This document shows positions 14,178 through 24,720 of a stretch of DNA of 64,000 nucleotides, piece after piece. This DNA is from Vibrio fortis (lineage in GTDB: Bacteria > Pseudomonadota > Gammaproteobacteria > Enterobacterales > Vibrionaceae), in assembly GCF_024347475.1 (NCBI RefSeq), contig NZ_AP025487.1:3198073-3262072 (forward strand). Reading direction: 5' to 3'. A model generated the notes under the pieces. It saw nothing but the letters and a program-made list of their open reading frames with translations, did no database searches and was not told where the DNA came from. The translations under genes and the position numbers were made by a program. Numbering within the stretch: position 1 is the first letter of the stretch; each line of letters opens with the position of its first letter.

Positions 14178-14748
14178 ATGCTTGTTCTTGAATGTGGTGA
14201 CACTTTCGATCAGCACACTGCTTTTTAACGCCATGTGCTGTTTTCTTCTCGACCAACAATGGGAATCGGCAAACTTCACAACGACCAATAATCGGTGGCT
14301 GATTTACTGCAAACTTGCACTTTGGGTAGTTATCACATGCAAAGAACAGTTTTCCGTAGCGAGACTTACGCTCAACAAGATGGCCTTTTCCACACTCTGG
14401 GCAGGCGACTTGTGGCGCTTGCGTCTGTTCTTCTTTCGGTTGATCGAGTGACTCTATGTGATGGCACTCTGGATAGCTGCTGCAGCCGATAAACATACCG
14501 TAGCGCCCCTGTCTTAATACCAACTCACTTTGGCATTTAGGACAAGGCACACCGAGCTCTTTGACGATATGTCCATCGTTTTGATGCAGCGGCTTGATGT
14601 AGTCGCATGCTGGGTAATGAGTACACCCCATAAACGGGCCGTGCTTACCGTGACGAAGCTGTAACTCACCATCACACTGAGGACACGCTTCATGTTCGAG
14701 CGCATGCTCATGGGCGGAAAAAAGCTGATGATCGATCTTACTACTCAT
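14176..14748 (-). CDS. Topoisomerase-type C4 zinc-finger protein
   Basis: A 190-residue protein consists almost wholly of four Cys4 zinc-ribbon modules: CPQC...C...C, CPKC...C...C, CPEC...C...C and a more divergent CEVC...C...C. These are like the C-terminal fingers of DNA topoisomerase I (TopA), but without any catalytic domain. E. coli YrdD is a shorter relative. Binding to single-stranded DNA is plausible from the fold; its role is unknown. It is the last gene of a minus-strand run with smg and dprA. Confidence 0.88.
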   Translation of the reverse strand: MSSKIDHQLFSAHEHALEHEACPQCDGELQLRHGKHGPFMGCTHYPACDYIKPLHQNDGHIVKELGVPCPKCQSELVLRQGRYGMFIGCSSYPECHHIESLDQPKEEQTQAPQVACPECGKGHLVERKSRYGKLFFACDNYPKCKFAVNQPPIIGRCEVCRFPLLVEKKTAHGVKKQCADRKCHHIQEQA

Positions 14749-14760
14749 GACAAGCCTGTA

Positions 14761-15237
14761 TTAATGCAAGATACCTTGCTCTTTGGTGTACAACAGCTCT
14801 TCCATTTGCGTGTAAGCACTCTCATTACCTGGTACGTTAAACAGCACCATTAAGATAATCCATTTGAGATCATCCAACTCAAACTCATTGGTTTCTAACC
14901 CCATCACTCGGTCGATCACCATCTCACGAATTTCAGTGGTCAGCACATTAATTTGCTCTAAGAATAGAAGAAAGCCGCGACACTCTAGATTGATTCGTGC
15001 CATTTCTCGCTTGGTATACACACGCATGGAGGTATTCGAAGAGACCGAAATCGCCGCTTGGCTGTCGGTTTCTTGCAATGCAGCGAGATCTTCTAACCAG
15101 TGAAGCGCCTTATAAATATCGTCTTGGTGAAACCCTGCTCGAAGTAATTCTTCTTCAAGCTCGTCTTGATCCACCTGCAATTCAGAATCGCTATGGATGT
15201 AGGTTTCAAACAGGTACATCAGAATGTCCATCATCAT
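14761..15237 (-). CDS. smg: Smg family protein (DUF494)
   Basis: This 158-residue acidic protein starts [16 protein letters not shown], the family hallmark. Smg is conserved between dprA and the zinc-finger gene in many gammaproteobacteria; its molecular function is unknown to me. Any of three adjacent ATG codons could start it. The first lies 2 bp from the dprA stop and follows GGAGAGG, consistent with translational coupling. Confidence 0.92.
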   Translation of the reverse strand: MMMDILMYLFETYIHSDSELQVDQDELEEELLRAGFHQDDIYKALHWLEDLAALQETDSQAAISVSSNTSMRVYTKREMARINLECRGFLLFLEQINVLTTEIREMVIDRVMGLETNEFELDDLKWIILMVLFNVPGNESAYTQMEELLYTKEQGILH

Positions 15238-15239
15238 AG

Positions 15240-16352
15240 CTAGCCTCTCCCCTTTCGAATATAGCCACCAGAAACTGCAACAACATGCCCTAAAAGTTCT
15301 AACTCTAAGAGCTGCATCATGACCTCATGCACAGGTATATGGGTTCGCTGTGCCAAAATATCAACGGGTGTCGCCTCTAACCCTACGTTAGCTAACAGAT
15401 GTGGAAATGGCAATTGTTCATTTGCATTGTCAGTTGTTGGCGCATCAAACAGACTGGGTTGTACTTCAATAGACCAATCTAATAGGCTTTTTATTTCAAC
15501 AAGGACATCTTGAGCACTCTGCACTAGGCAAGCGCCCGACTTGATTAAACTGTTTCCTCCACGACTGGTAGGGCTGTGTATTGAACCTGGCAAAGCAAAG
15601 ACTTCACGCCCTTGTTCTAATGCGTAGCGAGCCGTAATCAAGGAACCGCTCTTTTCCGCCGCTTCAACCACCAATGTACCTAGCGACAAGCCACTAATAA
15701 TGCGATTACGACGCGGGAAGTTTTCAGGACGCGGCTTAGCAGAAGGGCGAAACTCAGAGATTAACGCCCCTTGTTCTGCGACTCGTTCCGCGAGTTTACG
15801 ATGACGAGCCGGATAAACCGCATTCAACCCAGAGCCTAATACAGCAAAGGTTTCTCCTCCACCCGACAAGGCTCCATCATGGGCATAACCATCAATACCG
15901 AGCGCCAGGCCACTAGTAACAATCAAACCACTCTGGGCGAATTCTCGAGCGAAGGCTTTGGCTGTTTGCAAGCCTTCCAAGCTCGCATTGCGACTGCCGA
16001 CCATCGCGATCTGAGGGTCACTCAGTGTTTTAATATTGCCGCGCACAAATAAGGCGCTCGGCGCACTGGCTATCTGTCGCAAGCAAGGTGGATACGCTGC
16101 ACATTGGTGAGTAACGATATGATGTGTCGAATCTTGTGCTTGCCATGCTAAGCACTCTTCAATTAGAGGCTCAGTTTTGAATTTGAGGTAGGTTATTTGC
16201 GAATCTGAAAAACCAAGAGCCGACAGCTGTTCGTGGGTGTAATCAACAAGATTTTGAGGTGAATCGATAGCCAGCAAGCGCTTAAGACGCTTCATACCCA
16301 ACTTAGGGACAAAACTTAACCTCAACCACGCCGCTAGCTCTTGCTCTGTCAT
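15240..16352 (-). CDS. dprA: DNA-processing protein DprA
   Basis: A 370-residue protein protects incoming single-stranded DNA and loads RecA during natural transformation. It has an N-terminal SAM-like region (about 1-70) and an extended Rossmann core (about 85-300) with [22 protein letters not shown] and [16 protein letters not shown]-terminal winged-helix DML1-like domain follows (about 310-370). Length is typical of proteobacterial DprA. It lies between the LysM gene (9 bp upstream) and smg. Together with comM in this window it points to a transformable lineage. Confidence 0.96.
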   Translation of the reverse strand: MTEQELAAWLRLSFVPKLGMKRLKRLLAIDSPQNLVDYTHEQLSALGFSDSQITYLKFKTEPLIEECLAWQAQDSTHHIVTHQCAAYPPCLRQIASAPSALFVRGNIKTLSDPQIAMVGSRNASLEGLQTAKAFAREFAQSGLIVTSGLALGIDGYAHDGALSGGGETFAVLGSGLNAVYPARHRKLAERVAEQGALISEFRPSAKPRPENFPRRNRIISGLSLGTLVVEAAEKSGSLITARYALEQGREVFALPGSIHSPTSRGGNSLIKSGACLVQSAQDVLVEIKSLLDWSIEVQPSLFDAPTTDNANEQLPFPHLLANVGLEATPVDILAQRTHIPVHEVMMQLLELELLGHVVAVSGGYIRKGRG

Positions 16353-16361
16353 GAGAGAACC

Positions 16362-17438
16362 CTACTCGCCTGAGCCATCACTTAGGAGCGGTGACACAGC
16401 CAAGGTGTCCTGACTAATAGGTTTACTGCTTTGAGTGACTAAAGCCAAACTGAAATACTGATAGGGCCTTATTACCATCAGATTCCCTATCTCAGTATTT
16501 GGCAATTGGATCTTATCGCCCAATGTCTCACTGTCGTAACTGTAGTCACCCTGCTGACCATAGACCACAGCGCCAGACTGACTAAGTGAAAACATCGAAC
16601 CTTGGCGAAGGTTGTCGTGTGTACCTCTATCAATCACCACCACCTGATTCTTGGCACTGAATTTCCCGCCCTCCAAGGACCCTACGATATGTGCAAACTG
16701 CCCTGCAGCAGTCGGAGTCGGGTAAAAGGTCGTCGTCAGTGTGGCTTGATCGATATTCAATACAGGCAGCACTACATCATTCACTAAAATCTCTTGCTGC
16801 TGAGAATCGACCTGCAAACTACTAAAAGAGGTTTCTACGGAATGAAGGCGAGCATTAGCCACTAAACGCAGCGATATCATCGAAGACTGAGGGTTACTGC
16901 GTTGATACTCCGCAACCGCTCGGTAAATACCCCACTTTTGATGTTGCTGTTGTCCTGAGATAAACAGTCGATCTTGAGCCGTTAAAAACTTGCGCCCATC
17001 GCTGGTTCCCAATACACGCTCAGCTGCGTCGACCTCCGATTGAGTCACGAGTCGGTCCGATTGAAGATACGGAAGAACAAGCCCCTCATCGACCGTCGGT
17101 ACTGCTTTTTTGTCTCTAACTCGAATCTTAGGGCTCAATTTAATAACGGGTTTAAGGCTTAAGACGGGCTGGCCATTCAACCAAACTAGGGAGAGCTTAT
17201 CCCCTGGATAAATCAGATGGGGATTATCTATCTCTGGGTTCACCTGCCATAAACGCGGCCATAACCAAGGGCTGTCGAGGTACATCTCTGAAATATCCCA
17301 CAAGGTATCACCTTTCTCCACGATGTACGTCTTGGGCGCGTCTTGTTTTATGTTCAGAGGAGTTGGGGGTTGCTGGGCCAGTGTCGCGGCTGAAAATGGT
17401 AGAAAAACTAGCGATAACCTTGTTAAAAAATGGCGCAT
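16362..17438 (-). CDS. Exported LysM peptidoglycan-binding protein
   Basis: A 358-residue protein has a cleavable signal peptide (hydrophobic to about residue 21, then AQQ) and one LysM domain at about residues 38-86 (YIVEKGDTLWDISEMY...PHLIYPGDKL). The following 270 residues are of no family I recognise. It should be periplasmic and bind glycan. The gene stands divergent from def and immediately upstream of dprA, an arrangement conserved in Vibrio and relatives, but no job has been established. Confidence 0.88.
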   Translation of the reverse strand: MRHFLTRLSLVFLPFSAATLAQQPPTPLNIKQDAPKTYIVEKGDTLWDISEMYLDSPWLWPRLWQVNPEIDNPHLIYPGDKLSLVWLNGQPVLSLKPVIKLSPKIRVRDKKAVPTVDEGLVLPYLQSDRLVTQSEVDAAERVLGTSDGRKFLTAQDRLFISGQQQHQKWGIYRAVAEYQRSNPQSSMISLRLVANARLHSVETSFSSLQVDSQQQEILVNDVVLPVLNIDQATLTTTFYPTPTAAGQFAHIVGSLEGGKFSAKNQVVVIDRGTHDNLRQGSMFSLSQSGAVVYGQQGDYSYDSETLGDKIQLPNTEIGNLMVIRPYQYFSLALVTQSSKPISQDTLAVSPLLSDGSGE

Positions 17439-17578
17439 GACCTCGGTTCCTTGGTCTGGATATATGACATCTAATCGTAGAATTACCTTCAGGATGCTGT
17501 CATTTGGCCTATAAAATGTCTAGAATTGAGCCAACAAGGTTTAAGCTGTTTCGGCACAGTTCAATATTTCGAGTGTAT

Positions 17579-18094
17579 ATGTCTGTATTACAAGTATTAA
17601 CATTACCAGATGATCGTCTACGTACCGTGGCGAAACCGGTAAAAGAAGTTACCCCAGAGATTCAAAAGTTCGTTGATGACATGATTGAAACCATGTACGA
17701 CGAAGAGGGCATTGGCCTTGCAGCAACGCAGGTTGATTTCCACCAACGTATTGTAGTTATCGATATTTCAGAGACACGTGATGAGCCAATGGTGCTGATC
17801 AACCCTGAAATCATCGAGAAGCGCGGTGAAGATGGCATCGAAGAAGGTTGTCTATCTGTTCCTGGTGCTCGCGCACTTGTGCCTCGTGCGGCAGAAGTTA
17901 CCGTGAAAGCACTAGACCGCGATGGTAAAGAGTACACCTTCGACGCTGACGACCTACTGGCTATCTGTGTTCAACATGAGCTTGATCACCTAGAAGGTAA
18001 GTTGTTTGTTGATTACCTATCGCCACTAAAGCGCAAACGTATTCAAGATAAACTAGCTAAGATCAAACGTTTCAACGAGAAACAAGCAAAATAA
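17579..18094 (+). CDS. def: Peptide deformylase
   Basis: A 171-residue metalloenzyme removes the formyl group from the N-terminal Met of new proteins. All three motifs are intact: GIGLAATQ (about 45-52), EEGCLS with the metal-binding Cys (about 89-94) and QHELDH with the two His ligands and catalytic Glu (about 133-138). The start at 17579 ([10 protein letters not shown]) is chosen over an upstream in-frame ATG, which would add 25 unconserved residues. It is first of a def-fmt-rsmB-trkA-trkH run. Confidence 0.97.
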   Translation: MSVLQVLTLPDDRLRTVAKPVKEVTPEIQKFVDDMIETMYDEEGIGLAATQVDFHQRIVVIDISETRDEPMVLINPEIIEKRGEDGIEEGCLSVPGARALVPRAAEVTVKALDRDGKEYTFDADDLLAICVQHELDHLEGKLFVDYLSPLKRKRIQDKLAKIKRFNEKQAK

Positions 18095-18127
18095 GCGCTA
18101 GTTAAACTAATTAGAAGGAAGCCTACC

Positions 18128-19075
18128 TTGAGTCAGTCTTTAAGAATTGTCTTCGCAGGTACTCCGGATTTCGCCGCCCGTCACTTGGCGGCGTTGTTGT
18201 CTTCGGAGCATGAAGTTATTGCGGTTTACACCCAACCGGATCGCCCTGCAGGTCGTGGTAAGAAGCTAACGGCAAGCCCAGTTAAAAACATCGCCCTTGA
18301 ACATGATATTCCGGTTTACCAACCTGAGAACTTCAAGTCAGACGAAGCGAAGCAAGAGTTGGCTGATCTTAATGCCGACATCATGGTTGTAGTCGCTTAT
18401 GGCCTGCTGCTACCTCAAGTGGTGCTAGACACTCCTCGCTTGGGTTGTATCAATGTTCACGGCTCTATCCTACCGCGCTGGCGTGGTGCTGCGCCTATCC
18501 AACGCTCTATCTGGGCAGGTGATGCAGAGACAGGCGTAACTATCATGCAGATGGATATCGGCTTAGATACGGGTGATATGCTCAGCATTGCTACGCTACC
18601 AATCGAAGCAACCGACACCAGTGCTTCAATGTACGAGAAGCTCGCTGGTCTTGGCCCTGATGCTCTTGTTGAGTGTTTAGCTGACATCGCTGCAGGTAAA
18701 GCTGTTGCAGAGAAGCAAGACGACGAACTTGCTAACTACGCGAAGAAGCTGAGCAAAGAAGAGGCGCGCATCAACTGGAGTGACGACGCAGCACATATTG
18801 AGCGCTGTGTTCGCGCCTTCAACCCATGGCCAATGAGTCACTTTGAAGCCGCAGAAAACAGCATCAAGGTATGGCAAAGCCGTGTGGCAGAGCAAACCAC
18901 TGATAAGCCAGCAGGTACCATTCTGCAAGCGGATAAAACCGGCATCTATGTAGCAACCGGACAAGGTGTCCTTGTTCTTGAACAACTACAAGTACCGGGC
19001 AAAAAAGCGATGTCAGTACAAGATATCTTGAACTCTCGCGCAAGTTGGTTTGAGGTGGGCACGCAGCTCATCTAA
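18128..19075 (+). CDS. fmt: Methionyl-tRNA formyltransferase
   Basis: A 315-residue enzyme formylates initiator Met-tRNA with 10-formyl-THF. The N-terminal formyltransferase domain has [29 protein letters not shown] (catalytic Asn/His) and the key Asp in [19 protein letters not shown]-terminal OB-fold tRNA-binding domain begins at about 207. The start codon is TTG at 18128, with AGAAGGAAG 7 bp upstream; no ATG is nearby. It follows def, which acts at the other end of the same formylation cycle. Confidence 0.97.
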   Translation: MSQSLRIVFAGTPDFAARHLAALLSSEHEVIAVYTQPDRPAGRGKKLTASPVKNIALEHDIPVYQPENFKSDEAKQELADLNADIMVVVAYGLLLPQVVLDTPRLGCINVHGSILPRWRGAAPIQRSIWAGDAETGVTIMQMDIGLDTGDMLSIATLPIEATDTSASMYEKLAGLGPDALVECLADIAAGKAVAEKQDDELANYAKKLSKEEARINWSDDAAHIERCVRAFNPWPMSHFEAAENSIKVWQSRVAEQTTDKPAGTILQADKTGIYVATGQGVLVLEQLQVPGKKAMSVQDILNSRASWFEVGTQLI

Positions 19076-19163
19076 CCCTTGCAAGACTGCACTCAATGTA
19101 GTCTATAACCTTTACGAGGGCAGAGATGTCCTCATGTATTCAATATAATAGTCGGTACTCCCC

Positions 19164-20444
19164 ATGAATGTTCGCGCTGCTGCTGCCAATGTCCTGTTTC
19201 AAGTTGTCGATAAAGGCCACTCTCTTTCACACGCACTACCTGCGGCTCAAAAAACGATCCGCCCACGTGACCATGCTCTACTGCAAGAGATCTGTTATGG
19301 CGCTCTGCGCTACTTGCCTCGCCTAGAATCTATCGCCAACCAATTAATGGACAACCCGTTAAAAGGCAAGAAACGTGTTTTCCATCACCTGATCCTGGTT
19401 GGTATTTACCAACTGAGCTTCATGCGTATCCCTTCGCACGCAGCCGTCGGTGAGACAGTAGAAGCGACCAAAACGCTGCGCGGGCAGAACCTAAGTGGCT
19501 TAATCAACGCGGTACTACGCAATTACCTACGCGATCAAGAAGCTCTGGATGAGGCTGCGGTAAGTCACAACGCTGGCAAGTACGGCCACCCAAGCTGGAT
19601 CCTAAAAATGCTACAAGAAAGCTACCCAGATCAATGGGAGCAACTTGTCGAAGCGAATAACAGCAAGGCACCAATGTGGCTGCGCGTGAACCGCCAGCAT
19701 CACACCCGTGATGAATACGCTGAGCTACTTAAAAACGAAAACATTGAATACAGTCTGCACTCACAAGCTGCAGATGCCATAAAATTAGCTGCGCCGTGCG
19801 ATGTCACTCTGCTTCCAGGCTTTGATAAAGGTTGGATTTCGGTACAAGATGCTGCTGCACAATTGTCGGTTGATTACTTGACGCCAAAAGATGGCGAACT
19901 GATTCTGGATTGCTGTGCCGCTCCGGGTGGTAAAACTGCACATATCCTTGAGCACACTAACGACACAGAAGTGGTTGCGATCGATGCAGACCCGAAACGT
20001 CTAGACCGCGTCTATGACAACCTAGAGCGCCTCCAATTGCGTGCTGATGTCATTTGTGGTGATGCTCGATACCCACAAGAGTGGTGGAGTGGTGAACAAT
20101 TTGATCGTATTCTGCTTGATGCCCCTTGTTCGGCAACTGGTGTAATTCGCCGCCACCCAGACATCAAGTGGTTACGCCGAGCGTCAGACATTCAAGCACT
20201 CGCAGAGCTGCAAAGCGAAATCATGGACGCAATGTGGGGACAATTAAAAGCTGGCGGCACTATGGTGTATGCGACCTGCTCTATCACACCACAAGAGAAC
20301 GTACTTCAAGTGAAAGCGTTCCTTGAGCGTACGACGGATGCAACACTTGTCGGCTCCGATATCGAACAACCAGGTCGTCAAATATTACCTGGTGAAGAAG
20401 ATATGGATGGTTTCTACTACGCAGTGTTAGTGAAACAAGCATAA
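19164..20444 (+). CDS. rsmB: 16S rRNA (cytosine-967 C5)-methyltransferase
   Basis: A 426-residue protein has an N-terminal NusB-like RNA-binding domain (about 1-140) and a C-terminal Rossmann SAM-dependent methyltransferase. Motifs are [12 protein letters not shown] (SAM binding, about 250), [18 protein letters not shown] (catalytic PC Cys) and [11 protein letters not shown] (second Cys). These are the paired cysteines of m5C RNA methyltransferases. Length fits RsmB/Sun. It lies between fmt and trkA, as in E. coli. Confidence 0.97.
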   Translation: MNVRAAAANVLFQVVDKGHSLSHALPAAQKTIRPRDHALLQEICYGALRYLPRLESIANQLMDNPLKGKKRVFHHLILVGIYQLSFMRIPSHAAVGETVEATKTLRGQNLSGLINAVLRNYLRDQEALDEAAVSHNAGKYGHPSWILKMLQESYPDQWEQLVEANNSKAPMWLRVNRQHHTRDEYAELLKNENIEYSLHSQAADAIKLAAPCDVTLLPGFDKGWISVQDAAAQLSVDYLTPKDGELILDCCAAPGGKTAHILEHTNDTEVVAIDADPKRLDRVYDNLERLQLRADVICGDARYPQEWWSGEQFDRILLDAPCSATGVIRRHPDIKWLRRASDIQALAELQSEIMDAMWGQLKAGGTMVYATCSITPQENVLQVKAFLERTTDATLVGSDIEQPGRQILPGEEDMDGFYYAVLVKQA

Positions 20445-20449
20445 TTATA

Positions 20450-20482
20450 CAGCGGCTAAGAAGGGGTTCTTAGCCGCTGTTT
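20450..20482 (+). terminator. Hairpin terminator after rsmB
   Basis: A perfect 13-bp stem (CAGCGGCTAAGAA/TTCTTAGCCGCTG) with a GGGG loop is followed by TTTCGTTG. The T-tract is weak, so read-through into trkA is likely. Confidence 0.6.
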
Positions 20483-20535
20483 CGTTGTGGTGAATATCAC
20501 CAAGGCGTTAAATAACAAAAAATAAGAGATAGGCT

Positions 20536-21912
20536 ATGAAGATCATTATCCTAGGTGCTGGACAAGTAGGCGGTACCCTTGCTGAGAACTTGGTAGGTGA
20601 AAACAATGACATCACTATTGTCGATCGCGATGGCGACCGACTGCGTGAACTTCAGGACAAATATGACCTTAGGGTAGTCAATGGCTATGCCAGCCACCCG
20701 AATACACTGCGCGAAGCCGGTGCTCAAGATGCCGATATGTTGGTTGCGGTAACCAATATGGATGAGACAAACATGGCCGCGTGTCAGGTCGCCTTTTCTC
20801 TGTTTAATACTCCGAACCGAATTGCCCGTATTCGCTCTCCTGAATACTTGGAAGAGAAAGAAGCACTGTTCAAGTCTGGTGCTATCCCTGTTGACCACCT
20901 TATTGCTCCAGAAGAGCTGGTGACCAGCTACATTGAACGCCTAATCCAATACCCGGGCGCACTTCAAGTCGTCAGCTTCGCTGAGCAAAAAGTAAGCCTA
21001 GTAGCGGTAAAAGCCTACTATGGTGGCCCACTAGTGGGTAACGCACTGTCAGCGCTGCGCGAGCACATGCCACACATCGATACCCGCGTAGCTGCTATTT
21101 TCCGTCAAGGTCGTCCAATTCGACCACAAGGTACTACCATCATTGAAGCCGATGATGAGGTGTTCTTCGTTGCGGCAAGTAACCATATCCGCTCTGTCAT
21201 GAGTGAGCTACAACGCCTTGAGAAGCCTTATCGCCGCGTCATGATTGTTGGTGGTGGTAACATCGGTGCCAGCTTAGCGAAGCGCCTAGAGCAGAGCTAC
21301 AGCATCAAGCTGATTGAACGCAGCTACACCCGTGCCGAGAAGTTGTCTGAAGAGCTTGAAAACACCATCGTCTTCTGTGGTGATGCGGCAGACCAAGAAC
21401 TACTGACCGAAGAAAATATCGACCAAGTAGACGTGTTCATCGCGCTCACCAATGAAGACGAAACCAACATCATGTCAGCAATGTTGGCGAAACGAATGGG
21501 TGCTAAGAAGGTAATGGTGCTGATTCAGCGCGGTGCTTACGTCGACCTAGTACAAGGTGGTGTGATTGATATTGCGATATCTCCACAGCAAGCCACAATT
21601 TCTGCGCTACTGACGCACGTTCGTCGTGCCGATATCGTCAACGTATCATCTCTACGTCGCGGTGCTGCCGAGGCAATCGAAGCCATTGCTCACGGTGACG
21701 AAACCACTTCAAAGGTTGTCGGCCGAGCGATTGGCGACATAAAACTGCCACCAGGTACCACTATTGGTGCGATTGTGCGTGGTGAAGAGGTTCTTATCGC
21801 GCACGATAGAACTGTGATCGAACAAGATGACCACGTTGTGATGTTCTTGGTTGATAAAAAATACGTCCCGGACGTTGAGTCGCTATTCCAACCGAGTCCG
21901 TTCTTCCTATAA
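20536..21912 (+). CDS. trkA: Trk potassium uptake system NAD-binding subunit TrkA
   Basis: A 458-residue peripheral membrane regulator gates TrkH. It is a tandem of two RCK units: RCK_N at about 1-125 ([19 protein letters not shown], a GxGxxG NAD/ADP site), RCK_C, a second RCK_N starting [19 protein letters not shown] at about 233, and a second RCK_C to the end. trkH follows after 20 bp, so the complete transporter is encoded together. Confidence 0.97.
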   Translation: MKIIILGAGQVGGTLAENLVGENNDITIVDRDGDRLRELQDKYDLRVVNGYASHPNTLREAGAQDADMLVAVTNMDETNMAACQVAFSLFNTPNRIARIRSPEYLEEKEALFKSGAIPVDHLIAPEELVTSYIERLIQYPGALQVVSFAEQKVSLVAVKAYYGGPLVGNALSALREHMPHIDTRVAAIFRQGRPIRPQGTTIIEADDEVFFVAASNHIRSVMSELQRLEKPYRRVMIVGGGNIGASLAKRLEQSYSIKLIERSYTRAEKLSEELENTIVFCGDAADQELLTEENIDQVDVFIALTNEDETNIMSAMLAKRMGAKKVMVLIQRGAYVDLVQGGVIDIAISPQQATISALLTHVRRADIVNVSSLRRGAAEAIEAIAHGDETTSKVVGRAIGDIKLPPGTTIGAIVRGEEVLIAHDRTVIEQDDHVVMFLVDKKYVPDVESLFQPSPFFL

Positions 21913-21932
21913 GAACGCACCAGTAAAACATC

Positions 21933-23378
21933 ATGGTTAACTTACGCCCCATTCTATTGGTTATTGGGTTGGTGCTCTCCAAGCTCGCCCTGTTCATGTA
22001 TGTGCCAACTCTGGTGGCATTCTTTACGGGAACGGGTGGCTTTCTAGAGTTTGGTCAATCGGTGGTGATCACCCATGTGATCGCCTTTATCTGCCTGAGC
22101 TTAGGCCGAACCGCACACTTCCGCCTTGGGGTCAGGGACATGTTCCTTATTACCTCACTAGTTTGGACCATCGCCAGCGCCTTTGCCGCATTGCCATTTG
22201 TGTTCATCAACCATATTAGCTTTACCGATGCCTACTTTGAGACCATGTCCGGTATCACCACTACCGGTTCTACCGTTCTCAGTGGTCTAGATAACATGGC
22301 GCCTAGTATCCTGCTGTGGCGCTCTATCTTGCAGTGGCTAGGTGGGGTCGGCTTCATTGTGATGGCGGTAGCCGTACTACCAATGCTCAATGTTGGTGGT
22401 ATGCGCTTATTCCAAACCGAATCGTCGGATTGGTCTGATAAAAGTAGTCCACGCGCTAAAACGGTAGCCAAGAACATTGTTGCCGTGTATCTGGTACTAA
22501 CAGGGCTGTGCTTTATCAGCTATCTGTTTGCCGGTATGGGGATGTTTGATGCCATCAACCACGCCTTTACTACGCTCTCTACAGGCGGTTACTCCACCTC
22601 TGATGGCTCGATGAACCACTTCTCCAACAGTGCGCACTGGGTTGGCACCCTATTTATGTTCCTAGGTGGACTACCTTTCCTACTGTTTGTTAGCGCCCTG
22701 CGCGGACGTAAACTCGCCCCGCTTTACAAAGACGCTCAGGTTCGAGGTTTCACTTACCTCTTTCTCGCCTCAAGTGTTGTGATTTCAATGTGGTTAGTGA
22801 TACGCGACGGCTACTCCGTAATGGATGCTCTGCGTGTGTCGATGTTTAATATCGTCTCTGTGGTCACCACCACAGGGTTTGGCTTAGAAGACTTCACCGC
22901 TTGGGGGGCTCTGCCAACAACTCTGTTTGCATTCTTGATGATGGCAGGAGCATGTTCAGGCTCAACCTCTGGTGGCATCAAAATATTCCGTTTCCAGATC
23001 GCAATGACCATGCTGCACAAACAGATGATGAAACTGATTCACCCTTCAGGCGTATTTGTTCAGCGTTACAACCAACGGCCAGTCAACGACGACATCGTTC
23101 GCTCTTTAGTGGCCTTTGGTTTGATGTTCTTTATTACTATTATCTTAATTGCAGGTGGCTTAAGTGCGATGGGACTCGATCCAATCACCAGCATTTCCGG
23201 TGCAATCACCGCGGTGGCCAACGTGGGCCCAGGCATGGGTAGTGTGATTGGTCCAACAGGAAACTTTGCACCACTTCCAGATGCAGCAAAATGGTTGCTA
23301 AGTTTTGGTATGCTGATGGGAAGGCTTGAGATCTTGACCCTGTTGGTACTGTTCTTCCCAGCCTTCTGGCGTCGTTAA
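21933..23378 (+). CDS. trkH: Trk potassium uptake channel subunit TrkH
   Basis: A 481-residue inner-membrane protein of the Trk/Ktr/HKT superfamily has about ten hydrophobic helices. Four pore-loop repeats carry selectivity-filter glycines: GITTTGSTVLSG (about 108), TLSTGGYSTSD (about 219), SVVTTTGFGLEDF (about 312) and TAVANVGPGMGS (about 430). It lies directly after trkA. K+ moves down the membrane potential under TrkA control. Confidence 0.97.
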   Translation: MVNLRPILLVIGLVLSKLALFMYVPTLVAFFTGTGGFLEFGQSVVITHVIAFICLSLGRTAHFRLGVRDMFLITSLVWTIASAFAALPFVFINHISFTDAYFETMSGITTTGSTVLSGLDNMAPSILLWRSILQWLGGVGFIVMAVAVLPMLNVGGMRLFQTESSDWSDKSSPRAKTVAKNIVAVYLVLTGLCFISYLFAGMGMFDAINHAFTTLSTGGYSTSDGSMNHFSNSAHWVGTLFMFLGGLPFLLFVSALRGRKLAPLYKDAQVRGFTYLFLASSVVISMWLVIRDGYSVMDALRVSMFNIVSVVTTTGFGLEDFTAWGALPTTLFAFLMMAGACSGSTSGGIKIFRFQIAMTMLHKQMMKLIHPSGVFVQRYNQRPVNDDIVRSLVAFGLMFFITIILIAGGLSAMGLDPITSISGAITAVANVGPGMGSVIGPTGNFAPLPDAAKWLLSFGMLMGRLEILTLLVLFFPAFWRR

Positions 23379-23402
23379 TTAAGCATTAAAAAGGAAACCA
23401 TT

Positions 23403-23966
23403 ATGCGATCTTACCTATTGATGGCTAGCGTACTACTCAGCGGTACTGCATTCGCTGATCAACTGATCACCCTACCTGATGGCAAACAGGTCAATCTCAA
23501 AGATGACTTTACATGGGAGTACGTAACGACCAAAGCTGAATCGGAAGTCACTACTTCGGATGCATCAGCGAAGCCAAGCATCGCTGCGATTCCTGTTGCG
23601 ACAGCCATTACAGGTACCACGATTAAGCTTAACGATACTAAGCCGAGCTTGCAGTTGTCGAAGTCTGGTGTAGATATTCTACTTGGCGCTGCAAGCTATC
23701 AAGATGGTGAACTCATCATTCCAACAGCAATCACTAACCAAGGCACTCAGCCAATCATCTTGGTTTCACTGAAGGTTAAAGTGCTCTCGACAGACGGTAA
23801 GGTGCTCGCAGAACAACAGGTTGATACTTGGAAATCCATCAAACGTATGGCTGATACCTACCTTCGCCCACAAAGCAGCGCCGAAGGTAAGTCGATTAAG
23901 CTAGCACTGGATAAACAAGACAAGTACCAACTCCAAGCTGAAGTGATTGAGGTTTTGGCTCGCTAA
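23403..23966 (+). CDS. DUF3157 family exported protein
   Basis: A 187-residue protein has a signal peptide ([18 protein letters not shown], cleavage likely after FA-D). The motif [21 protein letters not shown] follows, characteristic of the Vibrio DUF3157 family. The rest looks like a beta-rich domain with no catalytic motif I recognise. It follows trkH by 24 bp on the same strand with AAGGAAA ahead of the ATG, so it may be co-transcribed. Its stop overlaps the convergent hlyIII stop by 4 bp. Function is unknown. Confidence 0.85.
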   Translation: MRSYLLMASVLLSGTAFADQLITLPDGKQVNLKDDFTWEYVTTKAESEVTTSDASAKPSIAAIPVATAITGTTIKLNDTKPSLQLSKSGVDILLGAASYQDGELIIPTAITNQGTQPIILVSLKVKVLSTDGKVLAEQQVDTWKSIKRMADTYLRPQSSAEGKSIKLALDKQDKYQLQAEVIEVLAR

Positions 23967-24616
23967 ACTGGCGTAACGTATAGATAGATAGCAAAGAAAT
24001 GACAAGCGCATCCCGCCAATACAAACAGGTGCCAAATAGCATGGTTGTATGGGATGCGTTTTGCGACATAGAAAATCACACCCAGAGAATAGATAACTCC
24101 GCCCGCAGCCAGCAAGATCAAGCCGCCTAAATCCACACTCTTCGCCAGTTGATAAATCACTATCAATGATAGCCACCCCATTGCTAGATACGTAACTAAA
24201 GACAAGCGCTTAAAGCGATACACAAAGGCAATTTTCATGACGATACCGACCAAGGCTATCGCCCAAATCACGCCCATTAACCCAAAAGCCAACGGCGTTC
24301 TCAAGCTGACCAATAAGAACGGGGTGTAGCTGCCAGCGATCAACAAATAGATCGCACAGTGATCGAGGGTTTTCAGTAACCGCTTAGTTTTTTCGGTGGT
24401 AATCGAATGATAGAGAGTGGAAGCCAAAAACAACAAGATAATACTGCTGCCGTAGGTCGCCATACTTGCCACGGTAAGTAAATCCGCATTGAACTGATCG
24501 GCTTTGATGAGCAGTAAGATTAAACCAACAACACCCAACACCACCCCAAGGCCGTGTGTGATCGCATTGGCTCGCTCTTCTATTTCACTATATTCACTGA
24601 CGTTGGCTTCAGACAT
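23963..24616 (-). CDS. Hemolysin III family membrane protein (PAQR-like)
   Basis: A 217-residue seven-helix membrane protein of the HlyIII/YqfA/PAQR superfamily. Conserved metal-site residues are visible: ERANAITHG near the start (about 11-19), STLYHS (about 69-74) and [20 protein letters not shown] near the end, giving His and Ser/Asp ligands. The name comes from a Bacillus hemolysin; a true lytic role in Vibrio is doubtful. I start at ATG 24616 (MSEANVSEY) because AGGAT precedes it; two upstream Met codons are possible. Two palindromes lie just upstream. Confidence 0.9.
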   Translation of the reverse strand: MSEANVSEYSEIEERANAITHGLGVVLGVVGLILLLIKADQFNADLLTVASMATYGSSIILLFLASTLYHSITTEKTKRLLKTLDHCAIYLLIAGSYTPFLLVSLRTPLAFGLMGVIWAIALVGIVMKIAFVYRFKRLSLVTYLAMGWLSLIVIYQLAKSVDLGGLILLAAGGVIYSLGVIFYVAKRIPYNHAIWHLFVLAGCACHFFAIYLYVTPV

Positions 24617-24624
24617 GGGCATCC

Positions 24625-24654
24625 TACTAGAGTAATCGAACAATTACTCTAGTA
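24625..24654. repeat. 12-bp inverted repeat upstream of hlyIII
   Basis: TACTAGAGTAAT and ATTACTCTAGTA are perfect inverted copies (24625-24636 and 24643-24654) around six bases. It lies between the hlyIII start and a possible -10 (TAATAC on minus, 24652-24657). It could be an operator for a dimeric repressor or a hairpin in the 5' leader. Confidence 0.7.
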
Positions 24655-24679
24655 TTACACATTAAGCTTACACGTGTAA
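24652..24679 (-). promoter_or_regulatory. Possible hlyIII promoter
   Basis: On minus, TTACAC (24674-24679), a 16-bp spacer and TAATAC (24652-24657) preceded by TGTG could act as an extended -10 promoter. The -35 lies inside the 24-bp palindrome. This is a weak inference. Confidence 0.35.
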
Positions 24680-24685
24680 GCTTAA
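24662..24685. repeat. 24-bp perfect palindrome
   Basis: The stretch centred on CACGTG at 24671-24676 is a perfect 24-bp palindrome with half-site TTAAGCTTACAC. It has no T-tract in either direction, so an operator is as likely as a terminator. It lies between the spo0M stop and hlyIII. Confidence 0.75.
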
Positions 24686-24720
24686 ATTTTTATGCACCGT
24701 ATCATAGTCGGATTAAGGAG

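Noticed and set aside
24662..24685. Palindrome with CACGTG considered as a parS site for ParB
   Set aside because: The parS consensus is TGTTTCACGTGAAACA; here the flanks are TTACACGTGTAA, so only the central six bases agree.
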